This document shows positions 7,201 to 14,797 of a stretch of 17,184 nucleotides of DNA, in pieces. This DNA is from Bacillota bacterium. GTDB taxonomy: Bacteria; Bacillota; Clostridia; Oscillospirales; Butyricicoccaceae. A program made the translations under genes and the position numbers. A model generated the notes under the pieces. It was not told the DNA's origin. It saw only the letters and a list, made by a program, of their open reading frames with translations, and did no database searches. The stretch is from the NCBI GenBank assembly GCA_030705725.1, contig JAUZPW010000005.1:1-17184 (forward strand). The letters are read 5' to 3'. The stretch's first letter is position 1; the number at the start of each line of letters is the position of its first letter.

Positions 7201-7239
7201 CAGCGTGTCCTCCGTCGGCACATGTCCGCCTGCGGACAT
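7201..7239. repeat. Core motif of element 2, shared with element 1
   Basis: CAGCGTGTC (7201-7209), an 8-base gap, and GCACATGTC (7218-7226), then CGCC. It matches the core at 4764-4793 with the same order and orientation; the stems around it differ. Confidence 0.65.
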
Positions 7240-7290
7240 CATTAATTATCAAGGGGCACCGGCCCCTTGACAAGCTCAAAAATACTTTTC

Positions 7291-7322
7291 AAAAAATTGA
7301 GGCGGGAGACTTGCTCCCGCCT
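7291..7322 (-). terminator. Intrinsic terminator of the feo operon
   Basis: On the minus strand GGCGGGAG, loop CAAGT, and CTCCCGCC form an 8-bp GC-rich stem right at the stop codon of the last feo gene, followed by TCAATTTTTT. It is supplied by the right end of hairpin element 2. Confidence 0.8.
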
Positions 7323-7474
7323 TATGTTTTCGAACTGTTCTTGCAATTTTTACCGTACGGACAGCCGGAGCAGCCCGAACAGCCGGAGCAGCCCTTGTGC
7401 CTGCGAAGGCTTCTGACGGCGGCAACCGCGAGAAGTATAACGGCGGCAATTACAATATAGTCTGATGCGCTCAT
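7322..7474 (-). CDS. FeoB-associated Cys-rich membrane protein
   Basis: A 50-residue peptide with one membrane helix (YIVIAAVILLAVAAV), a basic stretch RSLRRHKG, and a short Cys-rich tail with three CSGC-type repeats followed by PYGKNC. This architecture is the FeoB-associated Cys-rich family found after feoB in Firmicutes; a role in handling Fe2+ at the pore is assumed for the family, not proven. The start at 7474 is preferred over 15 upstream codons because GGAAGG lies seven bases before it and its ATG overlaps the feoB stop as ATGA, implying translational coupling. The stop codon TAA lies at the edge of hairpin element 2. Confidence 0.85.
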   Translation of the reverse strand: MSASDYIVIAAVILLAVAAVRSLRRHKGCSGCSGCSGCPYGKNCKNSSKT

Positions 7475-9477
7475 ATTAAAACCTTCCCTGTCTGATAAAT
7501 GATAAACGCAACGAGCCATGCGATTCCGGTCTGCATAACCATCAGGCTCACAGCCTCGATTAAAGAACCCATTTCACGCTTTATTGCAGCAAACGCCGCT
7601 ACGCACGGCATATATAGTAAGGTAAAGCAAAGAAAGGAAAAGGCCGAAAGCGGCGTAAATATTTTCGTTAAAAGCGGCGCCAGGCCCTCGGGATTTGAAA
7701 CGTTCATTAAAACCGCGAGCGTGCTGACGACAGCCTCCTTCGCCGTAAGTCCCGACAAAAGCGCGGTTGAGGCGCGCCAGTCGGAAAAGCCGAGAGGAGC
7801 GAAAACGGGGGAAAGAAACGTTCCGACGGCCGCGAGCATGCTGTCTTCGCTGTTTGTGACAGGATTGAACCTAATATTGAAATTCTGGAGGAACCATATG
7901 ACAATCGTCGCGACGAAAATAACGGTGAAGGCTTTTCGCAGGAAATCCTTGGCCTTTTCCCACATATGCAGGGTTATCGTTTTCGCTGAAGGCAGACGGT
8001 AGGCGGGGAGCTCCATCACAAAAGGAACAGGGTTGCCGCGAAAAAGCGTGCTCTTCAATATGAGGCCGTATATTATCGCCACGGCAATGCCTAAAAGATA
8101 CAGCGAAATCATAACCAGCGCTTCGTGTTCGGTAAAGAAGGCAGCCGTTATCATGGCGTATATCGGAAGCTTCGCGCTGCAGGACATAAACGGGGTAAGC
8201 ATGATCGTCATTTTGCGGTCGCGCTCGCTTGCAAGCGTTCGTGCCGACATTACGGCAGGAACCGAGCAGCCGAAACCGATAAGCATCGGTACAAAAGAAC
8301 GCCCCGAAAGGCCGATCTTGCGAAGCAGCTTATCCATTACAAAAGCGACCCTCGCCATATAACCGCTGTCCTCGAGCATTGAGAGAAAGAAAAAGAGCAC
8401 CAGGATCGTCGGAAGAAAAGAGAGGACGCTGCCGACCCCGGCAAAAACACCGTCGATCACAAGGGAGTGAACGATGGGGGAAATCCCGGCTCGGGTGAGC
8501 GCTGTGTCGGTAACACCTGTGATAAAGGAAATCCCGACGTTCATTATCCGGCGGAGAAAAGCGCCGATAACTCCGAAGGTCAGCCAGAATATTGTTCCCA
8601 TTATTGTGATAAATATGGGTATCGACAGATATTTATGGGTAAGGACGGAGTCGATCTGCAAAGAACGGCGCTGTTCCTTTGTCTCGCCGGATTTATGTAC
8701 GGCGGCGGCGCTTGCTTTTTCTATGTAGGAATAGCGCATATCCGCAAGCGCCGCTTCGCGGTCCATGCCGACGATGGCTTCCATTTCGTCCGTGATATGT
8801 TTAAGCGTCTCGAGCTCGTTTTGGTTTAGCTTAAGCGCGTTTATCGTCGGTATATCGCCCTCGACAAGCTTTGTCGCCGCAAAGCGCAGCGGGATTCTTT
8901 GGACAAACGCGTGATCGTCGACAAGATGGGCGACGGCGTGTATCGCGCGGTGCACTTCGCCGGAACAAAAATCAAGCCTTTTAGGAGATGTCCCCAGCTC
9001 GGCCACGCTTGTGATACGCGAAACAAGCTCGGACACGCCCTGATTTTTGCTCGCGGAAATCGGAACCACCGGGATTCCGAGCCATTCCTCAAGCTTCGGT
9101 ATATCGATGGAGCCACCGGAAGCCGATACCTCGTCCATCATATTGAGTGCGAGCACCATGGGGAAATTGAGCTCGATCAGCTGAAGCGTGAGATACAGAT
9201 TGCGCTCTATATTAGTGGCGTCGACTATATTTATTATGCCGTCAGGCCGGTCTTTCAGCAGAAAATCGCGAGTGACGACCTCCTCCGCGGTATAGGGCGA
9301 AAGAGAATAAATTCCGGGCAGGTCGACGACGGTTACGTCTTTGAGATTTTTTATCCGGCCTTCTTTTTTTTCGACGGTAACGCCGGGGAAATTGCCGACA
9401 TGCTGATTGCTGCCTGTCAGCTGGTTGAAAAGTGTGGTTTTACCGCTGTTCTGATTGCCGATTAGCGCCAATACCAT
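7471..9477 (-). CDS. feoB: Ferrous iron transport protein B
   Basis: FeoB is the inner-membrane Fe2+ permease with an N-terminal GTPase. The G domain is complete: G1 GNQNSGKTT (about residues 7-15), G2 in FPGVTVEKKEG, G3 VVDLPG, G4 LNMMDE, G5 ISASKN. A helical regulatory domain follows, then the Gate-type membrane domains with the conserved pore segment VPMLIGFGCSVPAVMSARTL carrying the key Cys. Length (668) is usual for Firmicutes. The start at 9477 is chosen because AAAGG (9487-9491) lies nine bases before it and directly abuts the ATG at 9486; starting there gives MVLALIGNQNSGKT, the usual family N-terminus. It lies between feoA and the Cys-rich peptide in a three-gene operon. Confidence 0.97.
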   Translation of the reverse strand: MVLALIGNQNSGKTTLFNQLTGSNQHVGNFPGVTVEKKEGRIKNLKDVTVVDLPGIYSLSPYTAEEVVTRDFLLKDRPDGIINIVDATNIERNLYLTLQLIELNFPMVLALNMMDEVSASGGSIDIPKLEEWLGIPVVPISASKNQGVSELVSRITSVAELGTSPKRLDFCSGEVHRAIHAVAHLVDDHAFVQRIPLRFAATKLVEGDIPTINALKLNQNELETLKHITDEMEAIVGMDREAALADMRYSYIEKASAAAVHKSGETKEQRRSLQIDSVLTHKYLSIPIFITIMGTIFWLTFGVIGAFLRRIMNVGISFITGVTDTALTRAGISPIVHSLVIDGVFAGVGSVLSFLPTILVLFFFLSMLEDSGYMARVAFVMDKLLRKIGLSGRSFVPMLIGFGCSVPAVMSARTLASERDRKMTIMLTPFMSCSAKLPIYAMITAAFFTEHEALVMISLYLLGIAVAIIYGLILKSTLFRGNPVPFVMELPAYRLPSAKTITLHMWEKAKDFLRKAFTVIFVATIVIWFLQNFNIRFNPVTNSEDSMLAAVGTFLSPVFAPLGFSDWRASTALLSGLTAKEAVVSTLAVLMNVSNPEGLAPLLTKIFTPLSAFSFLCFTLLYMPCVAAFAAIKREMGSLIEAVSLMVMQTGIAWLVAFIIYQTGKVLI

Positions 9478-9491
9478 GACAGACATCCTTT

Positions 9492-9719
9492 CTATTCGAC
9501 GGGCTTGATCTCAATTTTTGCGGCGTCGTCGCTTCTGACGGTAAGCTCATAGCCGCGCAGGAAAAGCTCGATCGGGTCGCCCATCGGAGCGACTTTCCTT
9601 ACGAGCACCAGCGTTTTCGGCGTGATCCCCATATCAAGGAGACGGCGCCTTAAGGCCCCTTCGCCGCCGACCGAGGTCACAACAGCGCGGCTTCCGGCCT
9701 TCAGCTCGTTAAGTGTCAT
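9492..9719 (-). CDS. feoA: Ferrous iron transport protein A
   Basis: A 75-residue cytosolic SH3-like protein required for FeoB-mediated Fe2+ uptake, at the normal length. The family core is visible: LRRRLLDMGITPKTLVLVRK, then PMGDPIELFLRGYELTVRS. It has a strong ribosome site (GGAGGG) seven bases before the ATG. It is the first gene of the feo operon, only a few bases before feoB, downstream of a promoter framed by two dyad boxes. Confidence 0.96.
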   Translation of the reverse strand: MTLNELKAGSRAVVTSVGGEGALRRRLLDMGITPKTLVLVRKVAPMGDPIELFLRGYELTVRSDDAAKIEIKPVE

Positions 9720-9742
9720 AAAATAACCCTCCCGGGAAGAAA

Positions 9743-9760
9743 AGTAAGCGGAGGCTAACT
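9743..9760 (-). promoter_or_regulatory. Feo operator box B, downstream of the -10
   Basis: On the minus strand AGTTAGC-CTCC-GCTTACT: two 7-base half sites separated by 4 bases with one mismatch. It covers roughly +3 to +20 of the transcript, an ideal repressor position. It matches box A in half-site sequence and spacing. TTAGC/GCTAA half sites recall DtxR/IdeR-type metal regulators, but the exact regulator is inference. An overlapping CGGAG/CTCCG hairpin (9749-9763) would form at the mRNA 5' end. Confidence 0.55.
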
Positions 9761-9768
9761 CCGGTTAT

Positions 9769-9797
9769 ATACTAAACCTCGGGAGGGGTAATGTCAA
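9769..9797 (-). promoter_or_regulatory. feo operon promoter
   Basis: On the minus strand a perfect TTGACA (9792-9797), a 17-base spacer, and TAGTAT (9769-9774). The predicted start near 9762 leaves a leader of about 43 bases to feoA. Confidence 0.75.
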
Positions 9798-9803
9798 CAT
9801 GAA

Positions 9804-9821
9804 AATTAGCATAAGCTAACT
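9804..9821 (-). promoter_or_regulatory. Feo operator box A, upstream of the -35
   Basis: On the minus strand AGTTAGC-TTAT-GCTAATT, an 18-base dyad with the same half site and N4 spacing as box B, ending 6 bases before the -35. The centres of A and B are about 61 bases apart, close to six helical turns, which would allow two bound dimers on one face. Confidence 0.55.
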
Positions 9822-9874
9822 TTATTTGCCGACGTAATTCAGGCTATTTTGACTGAAAAGAGTGCGCTGAAATA

Positions 9875-11287
9875 TCAAAAGTGAGAATAGAACTCGAAAA
9901 AAGCGCGGAAGGCCATATAAAAATCGAGCTTTGAGATAACCTCGAAGGGCGAATGCATGGATAAAACGGGAACGCCCATGTCGACCGTATCGATATTGCG
10001 GTTTGCCATATATTTTGCGATAGTGCCGCCGCCGCCCTGGTCGACCTTGCCGAGCTGGCCGGTTTGCCAGATTACGTTATGGCGGTCGAAAAGGTTTCTG
10101 ACCTTTGACACGAAATCGGCGTCCGCCTCGGATGTGCCGTATTTGCCTCTTGAACCCGTGTATTTAGTCAGCACCGCGCCGAGGTTGATTCTCGAGTCGT
10201 TCCGCTTATCCGAAACCTCGGGATAATTCGGATCGAAAGCGTTCGATACGTCGGCCGAAAGGCACGCCGAATTTTCCATGCACTGGCGCGCCAGCGCTCC
10301 CTGGGATGCGCAGAGATCCTCGATAAACGTATCGAAAAAGCGCGACTGCATGCCGGTTGTGCCGTCAGAGCCGGTTTCCTCTTTGTCTGCAAGCAGGCAA
10401 ACGGATGTTTTTTCGGGCGATTTAGCCTTGATTATCGCCTGAAGGGCGGTGTAAGCGCACACGCGGTCGTCGTGGCCGTAAGCGCCTATAAGGCTGCGGT
10501 CGAAGCCAACGTCTCTCGAGGACACGGCGGGGACAAAGTACAGGTCGGCCGAAATAAAGTCATGCTCCGTTATGCCGTAGATCTCGAATAACTGCTCCAT
10601 TACGGCTAGCTTAATGCGTTCGCTTCCGTCCTTGTCGGAAATCGACGGAATAGTGCCTGCGATAACGTTCAGGCTTTCCCCTGTGAACGCATCGTACAGC
10701 GATTTTTTCATCTGGTCTGAGGCGAGGTGCGGCAGGAGGTCGGTTATCGTGAAGATGGGGTCGTTCGGAGAAGAGCCCACGGAAACCTGAATTTTAGCTC
10801 CGTCCTTTTTAACGATCACGCCTCTGAGCTCAAGCGGAAGAGAGGTCCACTGGTATTTTTTGATTCCGCCGTAATAATGCGTCTTAAAAAGGCACATTCC
10901 GGAATCTTCGTAAAGCGGAATCGTGCGCACGTCTATGCGGGGCGAATCGATATGCGCTCCGACGATATTTACGCCGTTTGAGAGGCTTTCCTTGCCGATA
11001 ACGGCGAGTATTATGGATTTTTCACGGTTGACCGAGTAGACTTTATCTCCCGGGTTAAGCCGCATTCCCCTAGTATAGGGCCGAAAGCCGGCTTTGCATG
11101 CGAGCCGCACGGAATACTCCACGCATTCCGTCTCTGTTTTGCAGAGATCAAGAAAAGCCGAGTATTCGGTGCTCATTGCATACGCTGTTTCGCGGTCCGC
11201 GGGCGAAATCCGGTCGTATCCGTTTTCGGGATCGTAAAACAGTTTCTTTTTAAGCTCTTTTGCTCTATCTTTTGAATTATCGGACAT
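9875..11287 (-). CDS. M18 family aminopeptidase
   Basis: A cytosolic zinc aminopeptidase of the aspartyl aminopeptidase (LAP4/ApeB) family that removes N-terminal residues, typically acidic ones, from peptides. The bimetallic site motifs are visible: GAHIDSPRIDVR (residues 110-121, His and Asp ligands), GAYGHDDRVCAYTAL (around 268-282, bridging Asp), ADKEETGSDGTTGMQS (around 300-315, catalytic Glu and ligand Glu), a SADVS segment, and the final SMHSPFEV histidine. Length 470 is normal for the family. It starts 4 bases after the Sua5-CoaE stop, so it is the last gene of that operon. No convincing terminator is visible before the feo promoter. Confidence 0.94.
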   Translation of the reverse strand: MSDNSKDRAKELKKKLFYDPENGYDRISPADRETAYAMSTEYSAFLDLCKTETECVEYSVRLACKAGFRPYTRGMRLNPGDKVYSVNREKSIILAVIGKESLSNGVNIVGAHIDSPRIDVRTIPLYEDSGMCLFKTHYYGGIKKYQWTSLPLELRGVIVKKDGAKIQVSVGSSPNDPIFTITDLLPHLASDQMKKSLYDAFTGESLNVIAGTIPSISDKDGSERIKLAVMEQLFEIYGITEHDFISADLYFVPAVSSRDVGFDRSLIGAYGHDDRVCAYTALQAIIKAKSPEKTSVCLLADKEETGSDGTTGMQSRFFDTFIEDLCASQGALARQCMENSACLSADVSNAFDPNYPEVSDKRNDSRINLGAVLTKYTGSRGKYGTSEADADFVSKVRNLFDRHNVIWQTGQLGKVDQGGGGTIAKYMANRNIDTVDMGVPVLSMHSPFEVISKLDFYMAFRAFFEFYSHF

Positions 11288-11291
11288 TATG

Positions 11292-12944
11292 TCAGACCCC
11301 CGTGTTCATAATTTTCTGGAATAAACCGGTCGCCGTAGCGGAAAGTTCCGTCAGGCTGCCGTGGTTTTCAACTATGTGATTGCAATTCCTGATATAAAAC
11401 TCGTCGTCGGGCTGGACGTTAAGCCGCATTCTTATATCTTCGCCGGAAATCCCGTCGCGCAAAGCTATACGGTTTACCATATCCGGTTTTAACGCAATTA
11501 TACCTACCGTCACGTCGCAAAGCTTGTCTGCCGCCGATTCGAAAAGAAGCGGCGCGTCTATTACCGCGCAGGAAACGCCGGAGCCCGAAAGGGAAGCGAG
11601 GCTTTTGTTTATTTCCCGCAAAACGTAGCGGTGCGCGATGCCGTTTAAGTCAGAAAGTGCTTCTTTATCATTAAAGACAATGGACGCGAGCTTTTTTCGG
11701 TCGACCTCGGAATTATCGCCCAGCACGTCGCCGAAACGCCGGCAAAGCTCCCGCTTCATTTCGTCCGAGGACGCGCAGAGCTCGTGGTAAACTAGATCGG
11801 CGTCTATAACCGCGGCGCCGTTTTTTTTGAAAACGGAAGCAACGGTGCTTTTTCCGCTTCCGCTTTTGCCCGTCAGGCCTATGACTTTTATGTCTGACGC
11901 AGGGTAGGCGACATTGAAGCCGGACGCTCTTTTGAGGCGGTTTGCTACGGCGAACGCCACGCCGTCGTCGGGAGGACACTGGGCGAAAATCCGGGAGACG
12001 CCTTCCTCGTCAAAACGGCGAAGCGCGTCAAAAAGCATGGACGCCTGCTTTTTATAGTCGTTAGGTTCTCCGTATGTAATTACAAAGCATTCAGGGAAAA
12101 GCCGGTCGCAACCGTCAAAACACAGAACCCCGTCGCCTTTTTTGGGGCTTTCGGTCAGAATCTCCCGGACGGAAGCCGCGGGCGGGCCGCAGAAAGCCTT
12201 TACCGGGGCTTTCGGCGCGTAATGCTTATATTTCATACCCGGGGACGAAACAGGCCTTTTAGGGTCGATATTTCCGTAAAGCGCCTCGTCTATTTCGATC
12301 TGCCCCAAAACCGATTTAAGGTCGCCGGGGGTGATCCCTCCGGGCCTTAAAAGCCTCGGCGGATATTTGGTCAGATCCAGTACGGTCGATTCCACGCCGA
12401 CGCTCGAAGTCCCCCCGTCGATAATAAGAGGTATTTTTCCGTCGAGGTCTATCATGCAGTGCTGCGCCGACGTTGGGCTCGGCCTGCCGGAAAGGTTTGC
12501 GGACGGCGCAGCGACGGGCACCTTTGCCGCCTTTATTATGGCGCGGGCCACGGGGTGTGACGGGCAGCGGACGGCCACCGTATCGAGACCCGCGGAAACC
12601 TCGGGCGGGATATTCGGGCCGCGTTTGAATATCATCGTCAGAGGCCCGGGCCAGTACTTAAGAGCAAGCCTTATGGCGTATTCCGGAACCTCCGGCGTAA
12701 CGAAATTAAGCTCGTAAAGCTCCGAAATATGCACGATCAGGGGATTATCCTGCGGCCTTCCCTTAACCGAGAATATTTTTGCCACGGCGTTTTTGTCGCA
12801 TGCATTCGCCGCGAGTCCGTAAACCGTCTCGGTCGGGATAGCGACAACCTCGCCCGAGACGATAAGCCTTGCCGCCTCGCCGATTTCATCCTTCTGCTCG
12901 GACGGATCACTGATCTTAACAACTTTTGTCTGCAAAATTCTCAC
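11292..12944 (-). CDS. Fused L-threonylcarbamoyladenylate synthase (Sua5) and dephospho-CoA kinase (CoaE)
   Basis: A 550-residue bifunctional protein. Residues 1-345 are a full Sua5: the YrdC catalytic domain (VVAIPTETVYGLAANA, KGRPQDNPLIVHI, then VPVAAPSANLSGRPSPT) plus the Sua5 C-terminal domain after the SPGMKYKHYAPKAPV linker. It makes threonylcarbamoyl-AMP for t6A in ANN-decoding tRNAs. Residues 352-550 are a full CoaE: P-loop GLTGKSGSGKST (356-367), AAVIDADLVYHEL with the substrate Asp, and VIDAPLLFES; it phosphorylates dephospho-CoA in the last step of CoA synthesis. The frame is open across the junction (about base 11894) with a linker of only a few residues. The start is GTG, overlapping the ZIP stop as GTGA. 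Both activities are expected to be intact. Confidence 0.93.
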   Translation of the reverse strand: MRILQTKVVKISDPSEQKDEIGEAARLIVSGEVVAIPTETVYGLAANACDKNAVAKIFSVKGRPQDNPLIVHISELYELNFVTPEVPEYAIRLALKYWPGPLTMIFKRGPNIPPEVSAGLDTVAVRCPSHPVARAIIKAAKVPVAAPSANLSGRPSPTSAQHCMIDLDGKIPLIIDGGTSSVGVESTVLDLTKYPPRLLRPGGITPGDLKSVLGQIEIDEALYGNIDPKRPVSSPGMKYKHYAPKAPVKAFCGPPAASVREILTESPKKGDGVLCFDGCDRLFPECFVITYGEPNDYKKQASMLFDALRRFDEEGVSRIFAQCPPDDGVAFAVANRLKRASGFNVAYPASDIKVIGLTGKSGSGKSTVASVFKKNGAAVIDADLVYHELCASSDEMKRELCRRFGDVLGDNSEVDRKKLASIVFNDKEALSDLNGIAHRYVLREINKSLASLSGSGVSCAVIDAPLLFESAADKLCDVTVGIIALKPDMVNRIALRDGISGEDIRMRLNVQPDDEFYIRNCNHIVENHGSLTELSATATGLFQKIMNTGV

Positions 12945-13654
12945 CCTAAACCTGAAGAAATTATAACACCCGATATGACCCCTAATACGCTGAAAAACGC
13001 TGTTGACCGTTCTCCGCTTAATTTTTGGGACTGCGGAAGCATGTCGATCAGCACGACGTAGAGCATAGCTCCGGCGGCAAAGGCCAGGCAGACGGAAACG
13101 AAAAAATCCGATACGCCTGCGACAACGCCGATAAACGCGCCGATTCCCATCGGAACCCCGGCCAGAGCCGCTGTAAGCACCGTTTTGGCGGCGGATGCGC
13201 CGCCGTATTTTAAGGGTACCGAAAGCCCGACGCCCTCGGGAATGTTATGCAGCATGATTGCAATAAAAATGGTGAAACCGAGCTTTGCGTTGCTTTCAAA
13301 AGCCGAACCGATCGCGAGGCCTTCGGGAAAATTGTGAAGCGCTATTGAAAAGGCCATGGAAAGCCCGGCAGACTTTGAAGTCTCGCCGCCTGTAAGCTCG
13401 TCGACAAAAAAAACAAGGGCAATTCCCGCTACAACGCCGCAAAGCACCGTTATGAGCGGCGCTCCCTCAAAAGAGGCGGGGAGGAGGTCCAGAAGGGATA
13501 CGGCCAGCATCAGCCCCGCCGTATATTCCAAAACAGCGGACAAAAATCGGTTGCCCCGGCGGTTGAAAAAAAGCGAGAGAAAGCCGCCGAGCCCGGTGCC
13601 GGCTACCCCGGCGAAAAAACCGGCGCCCGTATAGAGAAATTCATGAAGACCCAT
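12941..13654 (-). CDS. ZIP family metal transporter
   Basis: A 237-residue inner-membrane protein of the ZIP family (zinc, iron or manganese import), with about eight hydrophobic segments. The two metal-binding helices are clear: HNFPEG (residues 107-112) and HNIPEG (136-141). Length and the short cytoplasmic loop (VDELTGGETSKSAG) resemble compact bacterial ZupT-like members; there is no long His-rich loop. The metal cannot be assigned from sequence. The ATG at 13654 has AAGGTG five bases upstream. Its stop overlaps the GTG start of the Sua5-CoaE fusion, so the two are translationally coupled. Confidence 0.94.
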   Translation of the reverse strand: MGLHEFLYTGAGFFAGVAGTGLGGFLSLFFNRRGNRFLSAVLEYTAGLMLAVSLLDLLPASFEGAPLITVLCGVVAGIALVFFVDELTGGETSKSAGLSMAFSIALHNFPEGLAIGSAFESNAKLGFTIFIAIMLHNIPEGVGLSVPLKYGGASAAKTVLTAALAGVPMGIGAFIGVVAGVSDFFVSVCLAFAAGAMLYVVLIDMLPQSQKLSGERSTAFFSVLGVISGVIISSGLG

Positions 13655-13706
13655 TCAGACACCTTCTTATAAAGATGTCTAATGTATATGCGTAAGGCTT
13701 ATATTA

Positions 13707-14780
13707 TCATGCTTCCGGGATCACGCGAAGCTTTTCGGCCTGGTCGGCGTTGATCAAAGCGTTTATCATTTCATCCAGATCGCCGTTCATAAACGCATCC
13801 AGCCTGTAAAGCGTAAGGCCGATCCGGTGGTCGGTCACTCTGCCCTGCGGGAAGTTGTATGTGCGGATACGCTCGGAGCGGTCTCCCGAACCCACCTGGC
13901 TTTTGCGATCCGCGGCGCGTTCTGAATCAATCTCATTTTGCCTCAGCTCGTAAAGCTTCGAACGCAGGATTTTCATCGCGCGGTCGCGGTTTTTATACTG
14001 GCTGCGTTCGTCCTGGCACTCAACGACAACGCCGGTCGGAACATGGGTTATGCGGATTGCCGATTCCGTTTTGTTGACATGCTGCCCGCCTGCTCCGCTG
14101 GAACGGAACGTATCGATTTCAAGGTCGGAGGGATTTATGTCGACTTCCACCTCTTCAGCCTCGGGAAGCACCGCGACGGTGACGGCGGACGTATGAATCC
14201 GGCCCTGCGATTCCGTTTCGGGCACGCGCTGCACTCTGTGGGTGCCGCTCTCAAATTTCAGGCGCGAGTAAGCCCCCGCACCCTCGACCATAAAGCTTAT
14301 TTCTTTTATTCCGCCGAGCTCGGTTTCGTTTAAGTTCATGATCTCAGACTTAAAATTATGGGTTTCCGCGTACATGGAATACATCCGGTAAAGCTCGGAC
14401 GCGAAAAGCGCCGCTTCTTCGCCGCCGACGCCGGAACGGATCTCTATTATGACGTTTTTATCGTCGTTCAAGTCCTTAGGCAAAAGCAGCACGCGCAGCT
14501 TTTTGAGCAGTTCCTCTTTTTGCTCCTTCGATTTATAAAGCTCCTCGCGAGCAAGCTCACGGATTTCGGGATCGGGATCGGAGGAAGAAAGCTCGCCTGC
14601 ATCTTTTTCGGCGCAGTCTGCGGCTTTATAAAGGCGGTAGGTGTCGACCACCGGCTTAAGCTCCTTTTGCTCTTTAAGCAGCTTTGACGCCGCGGCCGGG
14701 TTCTGAAAAATGCTTCCGTCCGACAGCGTGTTTTCAAGAACTGAGTACCGCGCTTCAATTTGATCCAGTTTTTCGAGCAT
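13707..14780 (-). CDS. prfA: Peptide chain release factor 1
   Basis: RF1 terminates translation at UAA and UAG. The 357-residue length is standard. Visible are EIRSGVGGEEAALFASELYR in domain 1/2, the stop-codon recognition region HRVQRVPETESQGRIHTSAV (PxT as PET), and the catalytic GGQ in RSSGAGGQHVNKTESAIRI. A prmC methyltransferase gene, which often follows prfA, is absent here; a ZIP transporter follows after 52 bases. The start ATG at 14780 has AAAGGA about ten bases upstream, overlapping the stop of the ECF gene. Confidence 0.97.
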   Translation of the reverse strand: MLEKLDQIEARYSVLENTLSDGSIFQNPAAASKLLKEQKELKPVVDTYRLYKAADCAEKDAGELSSSDPDPEIRELAREELYKSKEQKEELLKKLRVLLLPKDLNDDKNVIIEIRSGVGGEEAALFASELYRMYSMYAETHNFKSEIMNLNETELGGIKEISFMVEGAGAYSRLKFESGTHRVQRVPETESQGRIHTSAVTVAVLPEAEEVEVDINPSDLEIDTFRSSGAGGQHVNKTESAIRITHVPTGVVVECQDERSQYKNRDRAMKILRSKLYELRQNEIDSERAADRKSQVGSGDRSERIRTYNFPQGRVTDHRIGLTLYRLDAFMNGDLDEMINALINADQAEKLRVIPEA

Positions 14781-14797
14781 ATCTCAATCGTCCTTTA

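Larger units (their letters stand above)
7139..7324. repeat. Hairpin-array element 2, MITE-like with TA flanks
   Basis: A 182-base element (7141-7322) with TA on each side (7139-7140 and 7323-7324). Its ends are imperfect inverted repeats: AGGCGGGAGCAGGTCTCCC at the left, and at the right the inverse of AGGCGGGAGCAAGTCTCCCG. Inside are three perfect hairpins of unrelated stem sequence: 7179-7201 (10 bp, TGC loop), 7222-7239 (8 bp) and 7249-7270 (9 bp). The last hairpin, 7301-7321, doubles as the feo terminator. There is no coding content. It shares the GTGTC...GCACATGTC core with element 1. Confidence 0.75.

Noticed and set aside
8467..9465. Plus-strand open frames of 120 and 188 residues opposite feoB
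   Set aside because: They are antisense shadows of a well-conserved gene and encode no recognisable domain.
9727..9787. CCCTCCCG / CGGGAGGG pairing that could hide the feoA ribosome site
   Set aside because: The upstream arm lies inside the promoter spacer, before the predicted transcription start, so it would not be in the mRNA.
11880..11910. Frameshift or missed stop joining two separate genes
   Set aside because: The frame is open through the junction with sensible codons; no slippery run or stop remnant is visible. Only read-level data could reopen this.
14166..14220. PET instead of PAT in the RF1 stop-codon recognition loop
   Set aside because: From family knowledge the middle position varies and PET is common in Firmicutes, so it is not an anomaly.
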